A stretch of 64,000 nt of DNA from Adlercreutzia caecimuris B7 (GTDB lineage: Bacteria > Actinomycetota > Coriobacteriia > Coriobacteriales > Eggerthellaceae): the NCBI RefSeq assembly GCF_000403355.2, contig NZ_KE159646.1, positions 1 through 64,000 on the forward strand, in the 5' to 3' direction. Within the stretch, counting starts at the first letter, position 1, and the number at the start of each line of letters is the position of its first letter. Below the pieces are notes generated by a model that saw nothing but the letters and a program-made list of their open reading frames with translations, ran no database searches and had not been told where the DNA came from. The translations under genes and the position numbers were made by a program. Positions 43,874-52,132 of the stretch are shown here, piece by piece.

Positions 43874-44668
43874 ATGACCTGGACGGGAAAGAACGAGATT
43901 CTCGACGAGACGGTGGCCTTCGACGAGTTGGTCGCCATGCTGGAAGAGGCGGGTGCGGCCTACGCGGTGAAGCGCGTGCCCAAAGACGCCATGGTGTTCT
44001 GGCACGGCGAAGCCGACGGCAACCACTACTATGTGGAAAGCGGCGCGGTGGAGCTGTTCAGCGTGGATGCGGCCGGTCGCAGGAAGGTCATCGACCGCTA
44101 CGGGCCAGGCACGTTCTTCGGCTTCCACATCCTGCGCGACACCGATCTGCCCATGTCCACGGCCCAGTGCATCGAGGCGAGCCGGGTGGTGGCCATTCCC
44201 AAGGAGTCGTTCTTCAAGCTGCTCCACAGCTATTCGCACTTCGCCGACCGCACGGTGCGCTACCTGTTCGGGCTTCTGTCCATGCAGACCCGCGAGGTGC
44301 TGAGCCTGTCGTTCTACGGCGCCGGCCAGCGCGTGCCCATGCTCTTGGCCGAGCTGGTGCGCGAGCGGCGCGAGGTGGCCCGCGAGGCAGCCGCCGCCTC
44401 GGTGCGGCCGTCCTCGCTGCGGGCACGCGGGCCGGAGCGGGCTATCTCGGAGCTTTTGGAAGCCGCGCCGCCCGCAGATGGGGGCGACCCGCTTGTACTG
44501 CCCTACGGCAACAACGAGCTGGCCGATATGCTGGGGCTCTCGCGCAACTCGGTCACCACGGCCCTCTCGCGCCTGCAGGCCCAGGGCGTCATTGAGAAGC
44601 AGCGCAACGCCATCCGCATTCTCGACGAGGGCAAGCTCGCCGACATTGCCCGTCTCGAGGGCGAGTAG
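43874..44668 (+). CDS. Crp/Fnr-family transcriptional regulator
   Basis: This 264-residue regulator has a cyclic-nucleotide-binding-like beta roll (residues about 20-125; YYVESGAVELFSVDAAGRRK, GPGTFFGFHIL), a dimer helix, an Ala/Arg/Glu-rich insert at about 165-200 and a C-terminal HTH (NNELADMLGLSRNSVTTALSRLQAQGVIE). No FNR-type cysteine cluster is visible, so it is not an obvious oxygen sensor. ATG 43874 follows GAGAGGGG. It lies between the molybdoenzyme genes and the DUF5692 gene and is the likely local regulator. Confidence 0.88.
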   Translation: MTWTGKNEILDETVAFDELVAMLEEAGAAYAVKRVPKDAMVFWHGEADGNHYYVESGAVELFSVDAAGRRKVIDRYGPGTFFGFHILRDTDLPMSTAQCIEASRVVAIPKESFFKLLHSYSHFADRTVRYLFGLLSMQTREVLSLSFYGAGQRVPMLLAELVRERREVAREAAAASVRPSSLRARGPERAISELLEAAPPADGGDPLVLPYGNNELADMLGLSRNSVTTALSRLQAQGVIEKQRNAIRILDEGKLADIARLEGE

Positions 44669-44829
44669 GGGGCAGCTGAGGCGCCGCTTTTCGGCGAGCG
44701 CGATGGGGATCGTGGCCGCCTCCGCTTCCATCCGCCCTTCCTCGCGGCCCTGCGACCCCTCCGCACGGAAAATAGGAGCGGACCTGCACGAGTCCGCTCT
44801 TCGGGGATTTCGAGCCCCCGTTGCAAAAA

Positions 44830-44854
44830 AGCGGGCCCCGTCAGGGAGCCCGCT
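44830..44854 (-). terminator. Terminator of the DUF5692 gene
   Basis: On the minus strand AGCGGGC (44854-44848) pairs with GCCCGCT (44836-44830), followed by T residues (44830-44825). A separate plus-strand hairpin GAGCGGAC / GTCCGCTC at 44776-44799 follows the Crp/Fnr gene. Confidence 0.75.
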
Positions 44855-44884
44855 CTCAAGCGAGACTTGTGCGTCGCCTCGGCG

Positions 44885-46009
44885 CTACTTGCGCTGCGGG
44901 GTCTCGACGTCGGTCTCTACGGCCACGTACACGAAGCCCGGGGTGCCCTCGGCGGGCAGGTCGTTGTAGGCCACCATCTCGGCGATATCGGCCGCCGTGG
45001 CGCTGGAGGGCTCGGTCTCAAGCAGGTAGGGGGTATCGGCGCGGCGCTCCATGGCCTTCTGGAAGTCCTTGGTGCCCACGAACACTTCCTGCTTGTAGGG
45101 GTTCACGCCGAGCTTCTTGGCACGGTACATGATGTAGGCCAGGGCGGCGACGTTCGCGAGGAGCGCGATGAGGGACACCGCGAGGTTCACGTTGGGGTTG
45201 TTCACGGAGTTCGCCGCGAAGATGGAGTCGTTGGCGAACATCGGCACCATCTGGCAGAACATGCACCACATGGACAAGGTGAAGGCGCGGTTCTGGATCC
45301 AGCCGCCCTTGTTCCACAGAAGCCCGGCGATGGTCGGCGCCAGCAGCAGGGCCACGCCGCAGTACCAGGAATGGGTGGGCAGGCAGTTGTAGGTGTAGCA
45401 GAAGTTCCACAGATCGTAGGCGATGATGAACACCCAGGTCATATCGGGCCACAGCATGTCCTGGCGCTTCTTGGAGATGTAGATGCCGAACCAGCCGGTC
45501 ATGCAGGCGATATTAAGCAGGCCGGCGATGCCGTTGAACACGTTGTGCCAGCCGCCGTAGAGCGTGACGCCTTCGGTGGACACCCAGGTGGTGCCCCAAG
45601 CGCGAAACGCGCTCTCGAAGTCGCTCACCACGGCGATGAGGATGTTGATGGCCACGATGACGAAGGGGAAGGCCTTGAACCAGTGGGAGCGGCCGATCTT
45701 GCCCCAGGAGTACTTGAGCATCATGAAGCCGATGCAGCCGGCGGTAGCGGCATACACCTTGGCATAGTGGAACCAGCTGTTCATGTCGGTGTGGGTGGGG
45801 TTGGCAAGCGCCCATTCGGCGCCGGCCGCCGCGCCGATCTCCACGGCGAGGCAGTAGACGGTCATGGCGCCGCACACGCCGAAGAACATGAAGCATCCGC
45901 CGAACTTGGTGCGGCGGGCGAACTCGTTCAGCAGGATGAGCAGGACGAGCACCATGGCCAGGCCGAGCCATTGGTAGAGCGCGTTGGGACCGTACACATC
46001 GAATAGCAT
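44885..46009 (-). CDS. DUF5692-family multi-pass membrane protein
   Basis: A 374-residue protein with about nine or ten membrane helices (LGLAMVLVLLILLNEFARR; FGGCFMFFGVCGAMTVYCLAV; LAVSLIALLANVAALAYIMY) and a soluble C-terminal tail of about 70 residues. It matches what I recall of the DUF5692 family from anaerobic Actinobacteria; no biochemical function is known. No heme or quinone motif is certain. Its position beside a molybdoenzyme lacking a DmsC/NrfD anchor makes it a candidate membrane partner. AAGGAGGG precedes ATG 46009. Confidence 0.75.
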   Translation of the reverse strand: MLFDVYGPNALYQWLGLAMVLVLLILLNEFARRTKFGGCFMFFGVCGAMTVYCLAVEIGAAAGAEWALANPTHTDMNSWFHYAKVYAATAGCIGFMMLKYSWGKIGRSHWFKAFPFVIVAINILIAVVSDFESAFRAWGTTWVSTEGVTLYGGWHNVFNGIAGLLNIACMTGWFGIYISKKRQDMLWPDMTWVFIIAYDLWNFCYTYNCLPTHSWYCGVALLLAPTIAGLLWNKGGWIQNRAFTLSMWCMFCQMVPMFANDSIFAANSVNNPNVNLAVSLIALLANVAALAYIMYRAKKLGVNPYKQEVFVGTKDFQKAMERRADTPYLLETEPSSATAADIAEMVAYNDLPAEGTPGFVYVAVETDVETPQRK

Positions 46010-46126
46010 GGGTATCCCTCCTTAATAGATACCGATCGGGCAAGCTCGCCGCGCCTGGACCGGAGACCCGCAGTGTCCAGTCCAGCCGCGGTGGCTTTGC
46101 AAGTGACCTTGCAATCGTTGGTGACC

Positions 46127-46155
46127 ACCATACTCGGCTTCCCATCTTCAGTCAA
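46127..46155 (-). promoter_or_regulatory. Promoter of DUF5692 gene (TTGACT-17-TATGGT)
   Basis: Minus strand TTGACT (46155-46150) and TATGGT (46132-46127), 17-bp spacer, giving a leader of about 110 bases. Confidence 0.55.
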
Positions 46156-46182
46156 TATCCATAAATTATCAGTTTGGTAGTA

Positions 46183-46244
46183 ATTGACGGAATGAAAAAC
46201 TGCGTCAATATAGCCTTGATATACGGGGAAAATGCTGATATGCT
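46183..46244 (+). promoter_or_regulatory. Dyad and promoter of the flavin reductase operon
   Basis: ATTGACG (46183-46189) and CGTCAAT (46203-46209) form a perfect 7-bp inverted repeat. TTGATA (46216-46221) and TATGCT (46239-46244) with a 17-bp spacer form the best promoter. The dyad centre is then near -55. The 321-base divergent gap 46010-46330 is AT-rich and otherwise shows only a repeated TTCATGA (46258, 46284). Confidence 0.5.
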
Positions 46245-46330
46245 CCGCCTAAATAAGTTCATGAGAGAAAATAAAAGAAAACTTTCATGAAGAAATATTA
46301 GGAAAACAAGTCGGAATGATCGGAGGGACT

Positions 46331-46924
46331 ATGAACGGAGTGAAGACCACGGCGGCCCTCGGATGCGCCACCGTGCTCGCTTTCGGGCTGGCCGGCTGCG
46401 GCGCCTCGTTCGAGGGCTCGGGGTCGAAGGACGCGGCCTCGGCCGAGCAGCTGGCCCTGCGCGCCGACGACCCGTGGGCGGCCGAGGTGGCCGAAGACCC
46501 GTCGGCCCGGGTGGCCGGGGATGTGCGCGACGGGGTGTATACCGGGCGCGGCCGGGGCATGGAGGGGTGGATCACCGTGACGCTGCTTATCGACGACGGG
46601 CGCCTGACGTGCCTGGAGACCGCCCAGGACGGCGAGAGCCAGAGCCGCGGCGGCTACGAGGCCATCCGCGACGGCGTGTACGCCCAGATGATCGAAGCGG
46701 CCCAAGGGCCTGACATCGACGCGGTGGCCGGCGCCACCATCACCACGGCCGGCGTAAAGCAGGCGGTCGAGGATGCGCTGGCCCAGGCCGGCGCCGAGAA
46801 CATGACGGACGCCGCCGGCGATGCTGCCGGCGCGGACGGAGCGGCGGGAGCCGATGCCGCGACCGCCGATACCGCCGCGACCGACGGTGCGACTGCCGAG
46901 AAGGAGGCTGAGAGCCATGAGTAA
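46331..46924 (+). CDS. FMN-binding-domain lipoprotein
   Basis: The 197-residue product is a lipoprotein (LAGC, Cys23) with one FMN_bind domain (residues about 60-150). The flavinylation site is Thr136 in DAVAGATITT, matching the xGAT motif that ApbE modifies. The C-terminal 40 residues are Ala/Asp/Thr-rich. It overlaps the next gene, a Tat flavoprotein, by 8 bases, so the pair likely forms one complex: covalent FMN carries electrons to the FAD reductase outside the membrane. GGAGGG precedes ATG 46331. Confidence 0.87.
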   Translation: MNGVKTTAALGCATVLAFGLAGCGASFEGSGSKDAASAEQLALRADDPWAAEVAEDPSARVAGDVRDGVYTGRGRGMEGWITVTLLIDDGRLTCLETAQDGESQSRGGYEAIRDGVYAQMIEAAQGPDIDAVAGATITTAGVKQAVEDALAQAGAENMTDAAGDAAGADGAAGADAATADTAATDGATAEKEAESHE

Positions 46925-48761
46925 GCTCAATCAGGGCGCGCACCTTTCGCGCCGCGACTTTCTGACCGGATCGGCCCTCGCCGCGGCCGGGGCCGCTGCA
47001 GCGGGGCTGCTCGCCCCCGAGGCGGCCCTGGCCGCCAGCGCCGAGCGCCGGGGCGACTGGACGCGCGAGGGCGACCCCGTGGCCGCCTCCGATCCGAGTA
47101 ACACCACCAACGCGAGCGCCGCCGACGGCACCTACCGCGAGCACGACGCCGCGAGCTTTCCCGCCAACGACGCCACGCCCATTCCGCCCCGGGACGTGCC
47201 TGCGGCGTGGGACTACGAGTGCGACATCTGCGTGGTGGGCGCCGGGGGCGGCGGCCTGAACGCCGCGGCCCGCGCCTGCGAGCTGGGGGCCGAGGTCATC
47301 TGCGTGGAGGCCATGGGGCTTCCCGGCGGCAACGCCCAGGAGGCGGGCATGTGCGGCATCCTCGGCGGCTACTCCGGCCAGGAGGAGAAGAAGTTCGCCT
47401 TCCCGAGCTACCCCTTCTCGCCCCAGGCCCTCACCGACTGGGCCATGGACGAGTACCACTACGCGGCCGATCCGAAGCTCATCTACAAGATCGCCTCGGA
47501 AGGCGGCAGGAGCCTCGACTGGATGGCCGAGTGCGGCGTGCACTGGCGTCTCGGCGAGGTGCCGGTGTACGTGGCGCCGAAGCGCTCGACGCTCGACCAC
47601 CACGTGCTGAAGATGAAGGATGCCACCGACGCCATGTACAACTACGCCAACCGGCACGGGGTGGATTTCCACTTCCAGAGCCCGGCGGCCGCACTTGTGC
47701 AGGACGACGACGGGCGCATCGTGGGCGTTGTCGTGAACGAGGACTACGGGAACGAGAAGTACATCCACGCCAAGCGCGCCGTCATCCTCACGGCCGGCGG
47801 CTTCTGCAACAACAAGGCGCTGCTGGACAAGTACATCCCCACGGCGGCCATGGGCTGCGCCTCCAGCTACCTCACCGCCGGCGAGACCGGCGAGTGCTTC
47901 CGCATGGGCCTCGGCGTGGGCGCTGACGTGTCCGGCTTCAACAGCTCGGCTTCCTTCGACGGCGGTGTGGACTGGCAGGCCGAGGGCGGCACCTGGGCGC
48001 GCTTCCTCTACGACGGCATGACCCAGCTCTCGCGCCAGCCGTGGCTGACCATCGACCGCTGCGGCAACCGCCTGCGCTACATGGACTCCCGCGTGGGAGA
48101 GGACGGCGCGAACGCCATCTATGCCCTGGGGGATTTGGCCACCATCCAGATGACCCCGCCGGGCCACCGCTCCTACATCATCTTCGATGCCAACTACGAG
48201 GATCATCTGGCGGGATTCGCCCAAGAGCACTGCCGCAAGCTCATCACCCCCGATCTGGAGCAGATCGAGAAGGTGCCCGAGCACTACCGCGACTGGCACC
48301 ACGGCGTGCAGGATGCCATCGACGCCGACGTGCTGAAGCGCCGCGACACCTTAGAGGAGCTGGAGGCCGACCTGGGCCTGGCCGAGGGGGTGCTCACCGA
48401 GGCGGTGGCGAAGTGGAACGAGGCGTGCGAGCGCGGCGAGGACGATTTCATGTACCCCATGCCGCCCGAGTGGCTGCACGCCATCACCACACCGCCCTTC
48501 TACGGCTGCCGCATCGGCGGCAACCTCTACGGCACCAAGGCCGGCCTGCTCATCAACGACCAGATGCAGGTGGTGGGCACGAGCGGCCGCGTCATCCCGG
48601 GGCTCTACGCCGGCTGGCACACCGCCGGCGGCGCCTGTGGCGAGAACAGCTACATCGGCGACCCTATCTTAGGCTCGCTCATGGGGGACGTGGGGCTCGC
48701 CTTCTGCGGCGGGTACCTCTGCGGCACCTCGGCGGTGGAAAACGAGATGGGCGAGGCCTAA
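46917..48761 (+). CDS. Tat-exported FAD-dependent fumarate reductase-like oxidoreductase
   Basis: The 614-residue protein has a twin-arginine signal (LSRRDFLTG, then an Ala-rich stretch) and a FAD domain starting CDICVVGAGGGGLNAAARA, the fumarate/urocanate/succinate reductase flavoprotein fold. It ends with IPGLYAGWHTAGGACGENS. Its substrate is unknown; this family is hugely expanded in Eggerthellaceae and includes reductases of cinnamates, urocanate and other enoates. The separate FMN-binding lipoprotein upstream substitutes for a fused FMN domain. Confidence 0.87.
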   Translation: MSKLNQGAHLSRRDFLTGSALAAAGAAAAGLLAPEAALAASAERRGDWTREGDPVAASDPSNTTNASAADGTYREHDAASFPANDATPIPPRDVPAAWDYECDICVVGAGGGGLNAAARACELGAEVICVEAMGLPGGNAQEAGMCGILGGYSGQEEKKFAFPSYPFSPQALTDWAMDEYHYAADPKLIYKIASEGGRSLDWMAECGVHWRLGEVPVYVAPKRSTLDHHVLKMKDATDAMYNYANRHGVDFHFQSPAAALVQDDDGRIVGVVVNEDYGNEKYIHAKRAVILTAGGFCNNKALLDKYIPTAAMGCASSYLTAGETGECFRMGLGVGADVSGFNSSASFDGGVDWQAEGGTWARFLYDGMTQLSRQPWLTIDRCGNRLRYMDSRVGEDGANAIYALGDLATIQMTPPGHRSYIIFDANYEDHLAGFAQEHCRKLITPDLEQIEKVPEHYRDWHHGVQDAIDADVLKRRDTLEELEADLGLAEGVLTEAVAKWNEACERGEDDFMYPMPPEWLHAITTPPFYGCRIGGNLYGTKAGLLINDQMQVVGTSGRVIPGLYAGWHTAGGACGENSYIGDPILGSLMGDVGLAFCGGYLCGTSAVENEMGEA

Positions 48762-48825
48762 GGGCGCGCTCTCGACGGCGCGGGGCGCAGGACGTTCCGC
48801 GGGATTGCTTCGGAAGGAGCTGACT

Positions 48826-49596
48826 ATGAACGATACGAAAGCAATGGCGCGGCCGTTCCTCACGCTGTACGCCATGGGGCTCGTGATAGCGATTCTGGCC
48901 CGCATCGGGCTTACCGTGGCCGGGGGCACCGGCGTGCTCGCCTTCGACTACATCTCGGCCTCGGGCGTGCCCATTCTGGATGTGATCTGCTCCATCCTCA
49001 CGGGCTCGGCCTTCGTGGCCTTCCTGTTCGCGGCGGGATTGGCGCTCGTGGTGTCCACGGCCGGCGCGGTGCTCTACGGGGCCCTTGCGGCCCGTGGCGA
49101 CGCCCGCCCGCGCCCGGCAACGGCGTTTCTGTGGGGCTGGGCCACGGCGCTTACGGCCATCGTGTGCCTGGTCGTGGTGGTGCTCGGCATCCTGTCGGCG
49201 GTGCAGGTGGGCTCCATGAGCTCGAAGCTGCCGGGGCTGCCCGTCATCGTGCTGGGCGTTATCGCCTTCGCGGCCTTCCTGGGCACGTTGCTCGGTGCGG
49301 CGTCGATGGTGGTGTGCGCCTGTGTGGCCCGCGCCCGCGCCGGGCATTCCCTGGCGGTGGGCCTCATCGTGGCCTGCGCGGCCTGCGGCGCGGTGGTCAT
49401 GGTGCTCACGGTGGGCACCTTCTCGGCCCTGAATGTGGCGGCGGTGAGCCTGCCGGCCCTCGGCGGCTGGGCGGCGGCCGACCTGGTCGTGAACGTGATC
49501 CTGCTCTTTGGCTCTGCGGCCCTTATCCGCAGGCAGGAGGGCGCCCCGGTGCCGAAGGCGAGCGCGAAACCAGCGGCGGCCGGCGCTGCAGGGTAG
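48826..49596 (+). CDS. Six-helix membrane protein of unknown function
   Basis: A 256-residue protein with about six or seven hydrophobic helices (FLTLYAMGLVIAILARIGLTV; TALTAIVCLVVVVLGILSAV; VIVLGVIAFAAFLGTLLGAA) and an Ala-rich tail. I do not recognise a family. AAGGAG precedes ATG 48826. It lies 64 bases after the flavoprotein in the same direction, so it may be a membrane component of that reductase system or an unrelated gene. Confidence 0.75.
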   Translation: MNDTKAMARPFLTLYAMGLVIAILARIGLTVAGGTGVLAFDYISASGVPILDVICSILTGSAFVAFLFAAGLALVVSTAGAVLYGALAARGDARPRPATAFLWGWATALTAIVCLVVVVLGILSAVQVGSMSSKLPGLPVIVLGVIAFAAFLGTLLGAASMVVCACVARARAGHSLAVGLIVACAACGAVVMVLTVGTFSALNVAAVSLPALGGWAAADLVVNVILLFGSAALIRRQEGAPVPKASAKPAAAGAAG

Positions 49597-49723
49597 GGCG
49601 CGGCCGACCGTTTCCTGTGCGGGATGGCGGTCTCGGCCGAGATAGGAGAAGGCCCCGACTGCCGGCATCGTCGCTGGCATCGGGGCCTTTTGCATCGGCT
49701 GAAAACGAGTGGGTGGCTAGCTT

Positions 49724-50662
49724 CTAGATTTCCTGGAGCAGGTCGTAGGCGGCCTGCTCCTTTGCTTGGCGCTGGGCGTCCAGGTCGGCCACCACCACGT
49801 GCCCCACCTGCTCGATGGCCTCGCGCTGCCCGGCCGTGAGGTTGGCCCACAGCTTCGTAGCGGCCAGCTCGTTTACCGTGGCGCCGATGAGGAAGCCCTC
49901 GTAGACGCCCTCGTCGGTGAGGGCCACGTAGACGGCCTTCTTGTCCGCGGGCGATTTTAGCCGCCGGGCCCAGCCGCGCTGCACGAGTCGCTCGATGGCC
50001 CGGGCAGCGTTCACCGGCGACATGCGGAGTGCCTCGGCCAGAGCGCCCACGCGCTCGGGGCGGTCGGTTTCGCCGAGGCGCTGCACGATGCGGCACTCGT
50101 TGAATGACGCGCCCGTGGCCTCGCGCAGGGTGCGCTCGGTTTCCGCACGGATGAGCTCCACCGACACGAGCGAGCGCGAGGCGGGGAAGCGATCGGCCAC
50201 CTCGGCGTTGAGCGGCGGCTCGATGGCGGCGCCGGCGGCCACGGCGGCCTCCAGGATAGTGCGGTAGGTGGGGTTGCCCGTGGGGAAGTTCGCGTACAGG
50301 CTCGCGACGAGGGACTCGTTCACCGTGGCGATGTGGGCTCGCCCCGCCTCGGTGATGGCCAGAAAGCGCGTGCGGCCGTCGGACTCGCCGGCGGCGCGGG
50401 TGGCGTATCCGCGCGATTCCAGCGCGTCCACTGCCTGGGTGACCACGTTGGGCTTCATGCCCAAAAGCCGTCCCAGCTCGCCTTGGCTGATGGCCCCGTT
50501 GGCCTGCAAGAGCTTCGTGAGCACGCGGTATTGGGTGATGTTCAACTCGCTGGCGGCCGCCAGCCCCTGGCGCAGCGTCTCGTGGGCCATCTCGAAGGCC
50601 ACGAAGTACGTGGAGTCCAGATTGAACTTGTCTTTGGCGGGGGTGGGGCGCGTCTCGGTCAT
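49724..50662 (-). CDS. Tandem double MarR-family regulator
   Basis: This 312-residue protein contains two winged-helix MarR-like domains in one chain. The first lies at about residues 20-120 (LNITQYRVLTKLLQANGAIS, LGMKPNVVTQAVDALESRGY). The second lies at about residues 155-270 (ASFNECRIVQRLGETDRPE, LRMSPVNAARAIERLVQRGW, SPADKKAVYVALTDEG). Ordinary MarR proteins have about 150 residues and dimerise; this one may be a pseudo-dimer. ATG 50662 is chosen over GTG 50674 because TGAGGA lies 7 bases upstream of the ATG. It faces the flavin-reductase operon and may control it. Confidence 0.82.
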   Translation of the reverse strand: MTETRPTPAKDKFNLDSTYFVAFEMAHETLRQGLAAASELNITQYRVLTKLLQANGAISQGELGRLLGMKPNVVTQAVDALESRGYATRAAGESDGRTRFLAITEAGRAHIATVNESLVASLYANFPTGNPTYRTILEAAVAAGAAIEPPLNAEVADRFPASRSLVSVELIRAETERTLREATGASFNECRIVQRLGETDRPERVGALAEALRMSPVNAARAIERLVQRGWARRLKSPADKKAVYVALTDEGVYEGFLIGATVNELAATKLWANLTAGQREAIEQVGHVVVADLDAQRQAKEQAAYDLLQEI

Positions 50663-50778
50663 GGAAATCCTCACTTGTCGCGGTCGCCGAGTTGGCGAGC
50701 GCTAGATAGTTCACTGCTGTAATAATTGTACTGCGCAGAGCGCGTGCGGCAGAGGTCTGCAAGGTAAACAGTCATAAT

Positions 50779-50942
50779 TTGGCCAGAAAAGCTGTTTTTG
50801 GTGCAACAGCGGCATTGCCGAGATGCTGCACAGGTCGGAAATGCACGAGTACCAACAATCGGCATCGTGAATGAGCGGAAAAGCGGGTCGCTCGAAGACG
50901 AGGATGACCCCGCTGTGCACCAAAACCGTCAATATGCGCCAC
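50779..50942. repeat. 164-bp MITE-like element (copy 2) in a 370-base non-coding gap
   Basis: The right end (50904-50942) matches copy 1 (39793-39831) closely, including TGTGCACCAAAA and ATGCGCCAC. The left end is more decayed (16 of 26 match the inverted right end, mainly TTTTTGGTGC). The rest of the gap 50663-51032 shows no ORF that I can support. Confidence 0.6.
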
Positions 50943-51032
50943 ATTACAGAGATGGTAGATGCAACATGGCAGCGGCGAACGTTGCAGCGGCGAGCGCGGC
51001 GGCCGTTTCCGATGTCGAGCGGGAGCCCGAGT

Positions 51033-52064
51033 CTAGCCGCGTGCCGGGGTGATAGTGCCCTGGGCGTCGATGAAGAAGGCCTGCTCGATCTCGGGCCGGC
51101 GGCGGGCGAGGGCGAGCCCCCGTTCGAGTCCCAGGGCCAGAAGGGTGGTGGAGAAGCCCTCGGCGTCGATGGACTTCTCGCAGATGACGGTGACGCCGGC
51201 CACGTCGGTTTCGGCGGGCATGCCGGTGCGCGGGTCCAAGATATGATGGCAGAAGGTGCCGTCGGGCGCCGTGAAGCAGCGCTCGTAGATGCCGCTTGTC
51301 ACGGCCGAGCCGCGCGCGAGGGGCACGGCCCCGATGAGCTTCTCCGGCTCGGCGGGATTGCGCACGCCGACGTTCCAGGGCCGGCCGTTCGGCTTGGCGC
51401 CGCTCACGGCCACGTTGCCCCCGAGGTTCACGATGACGCCCGAAAGCCCGTAGCCCTCCATGGCTTCCACCAGTGCATCGGCGATCCACCCCTTGGCGAT
51501 GCCGCCCGCATCCACTGCCGCAGCCGGATCGCCGAGCTGCGCGAGGTAACGGCCGTCTTCCCGCCATAGCCTCAGCTGGCGCCAATCGACGTGCCGCACC
51601 GCCTCGGCCAAGGCGGTTGCGTCGGGCGCGGTGCCCTCGTGGAAGTCCCACAGGCGCACGGCCGGCCCCACGGTGATGTCGAAGGCGCCCTCGCTGGCCT
51701 CGCAGTAGGCCAGTGCGCGCGTGAGCAGATCGAAGGTGAGCGGGTCGATGGCCACGGGCGCCCCGCCGGCGCCGTTCACGCGAGCGATGTCGGAGTGGGG
51801 CAGCGTGCGGCTGAACAGCCGCTCGTAGGTGCGGCAGAGCGAGCGGACCTCCTCGAAGGCCGCCCGGCAGGCCGCGGCCTCGCCGTAAGCCTCGATGTCG
51901 ATGACGGTGTTGAAGGCGAGAAAGCGCACGCCGGCAGGCTTGCCGTCCGCCGCGTCGTGCCACTGCACGAAGGCCTCGTCGGGAATGGGGTCGCAGGCGC
52001 CTTCGCCCTCGGCGGCGCGTCCTTGCGGCGCGCCCTCCGTTATTTGTCCGCTGCTGGTTTCCAT
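51033..52064 (-). CDS. apbE: ApbE-family FAD:protein FMN transferase
   Basis: This enzyme attaches FMN to Thr of [S/T]GAT-type sites. Visible features: AFNTVIDIEAYG near the start, FDITVGPAVRLWDFHEG, VDAGGIAKGWIADALVEAM and FCHHILDPRTGMPAETDVAGVT. ATG 52064 gives 343 residues. A TATACT box ends 6 bases before this ATG, which would make the mRNA leaderless; an ATG at 52097 is the alternative. No signal peptide or lipobox is visible, unlike many ApbE proteins. Likely clients are the FMN-binding proteins at 46331 and 53436. Confidence 0.9.
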   Translation of the reverse strand: METSSGQITEGAPQGRAAEGEGACDPIPDEAFVQWHDAADGKPAGVRFLAFNTVIDIEAYGEAAACRAAFEEVRSLCRTYERLFSRTLPHSDIARVNGAGGAPVAIDPLTFDLLTRALAYCEASEGAFDITVGPAVRLWDFHEGTAPDATALAEAVRHVDWRQLRLWREDGRYLAQLGDPAAAVDAGGIAKGWIADALVEAMEGYGLSGVIVNLGGNVAVSGAKPNGRPWNVGVRNPAEPEKLIGAVPLARGSAVTSGIYERCFTAPDGTFCHHILDPRTGMPAETDVAGVTVICEKSIDAEGFSTTLLALGLERGLALARRRPEIEQAFFIDAQGTITPARG

Positions 52065-52132
52065 GGATCCAGTATAGCGCACATCCTGTAGTATCATGGG
52101 CGAACGCGAACAACGAAGAGAAAGGCGCTCAC

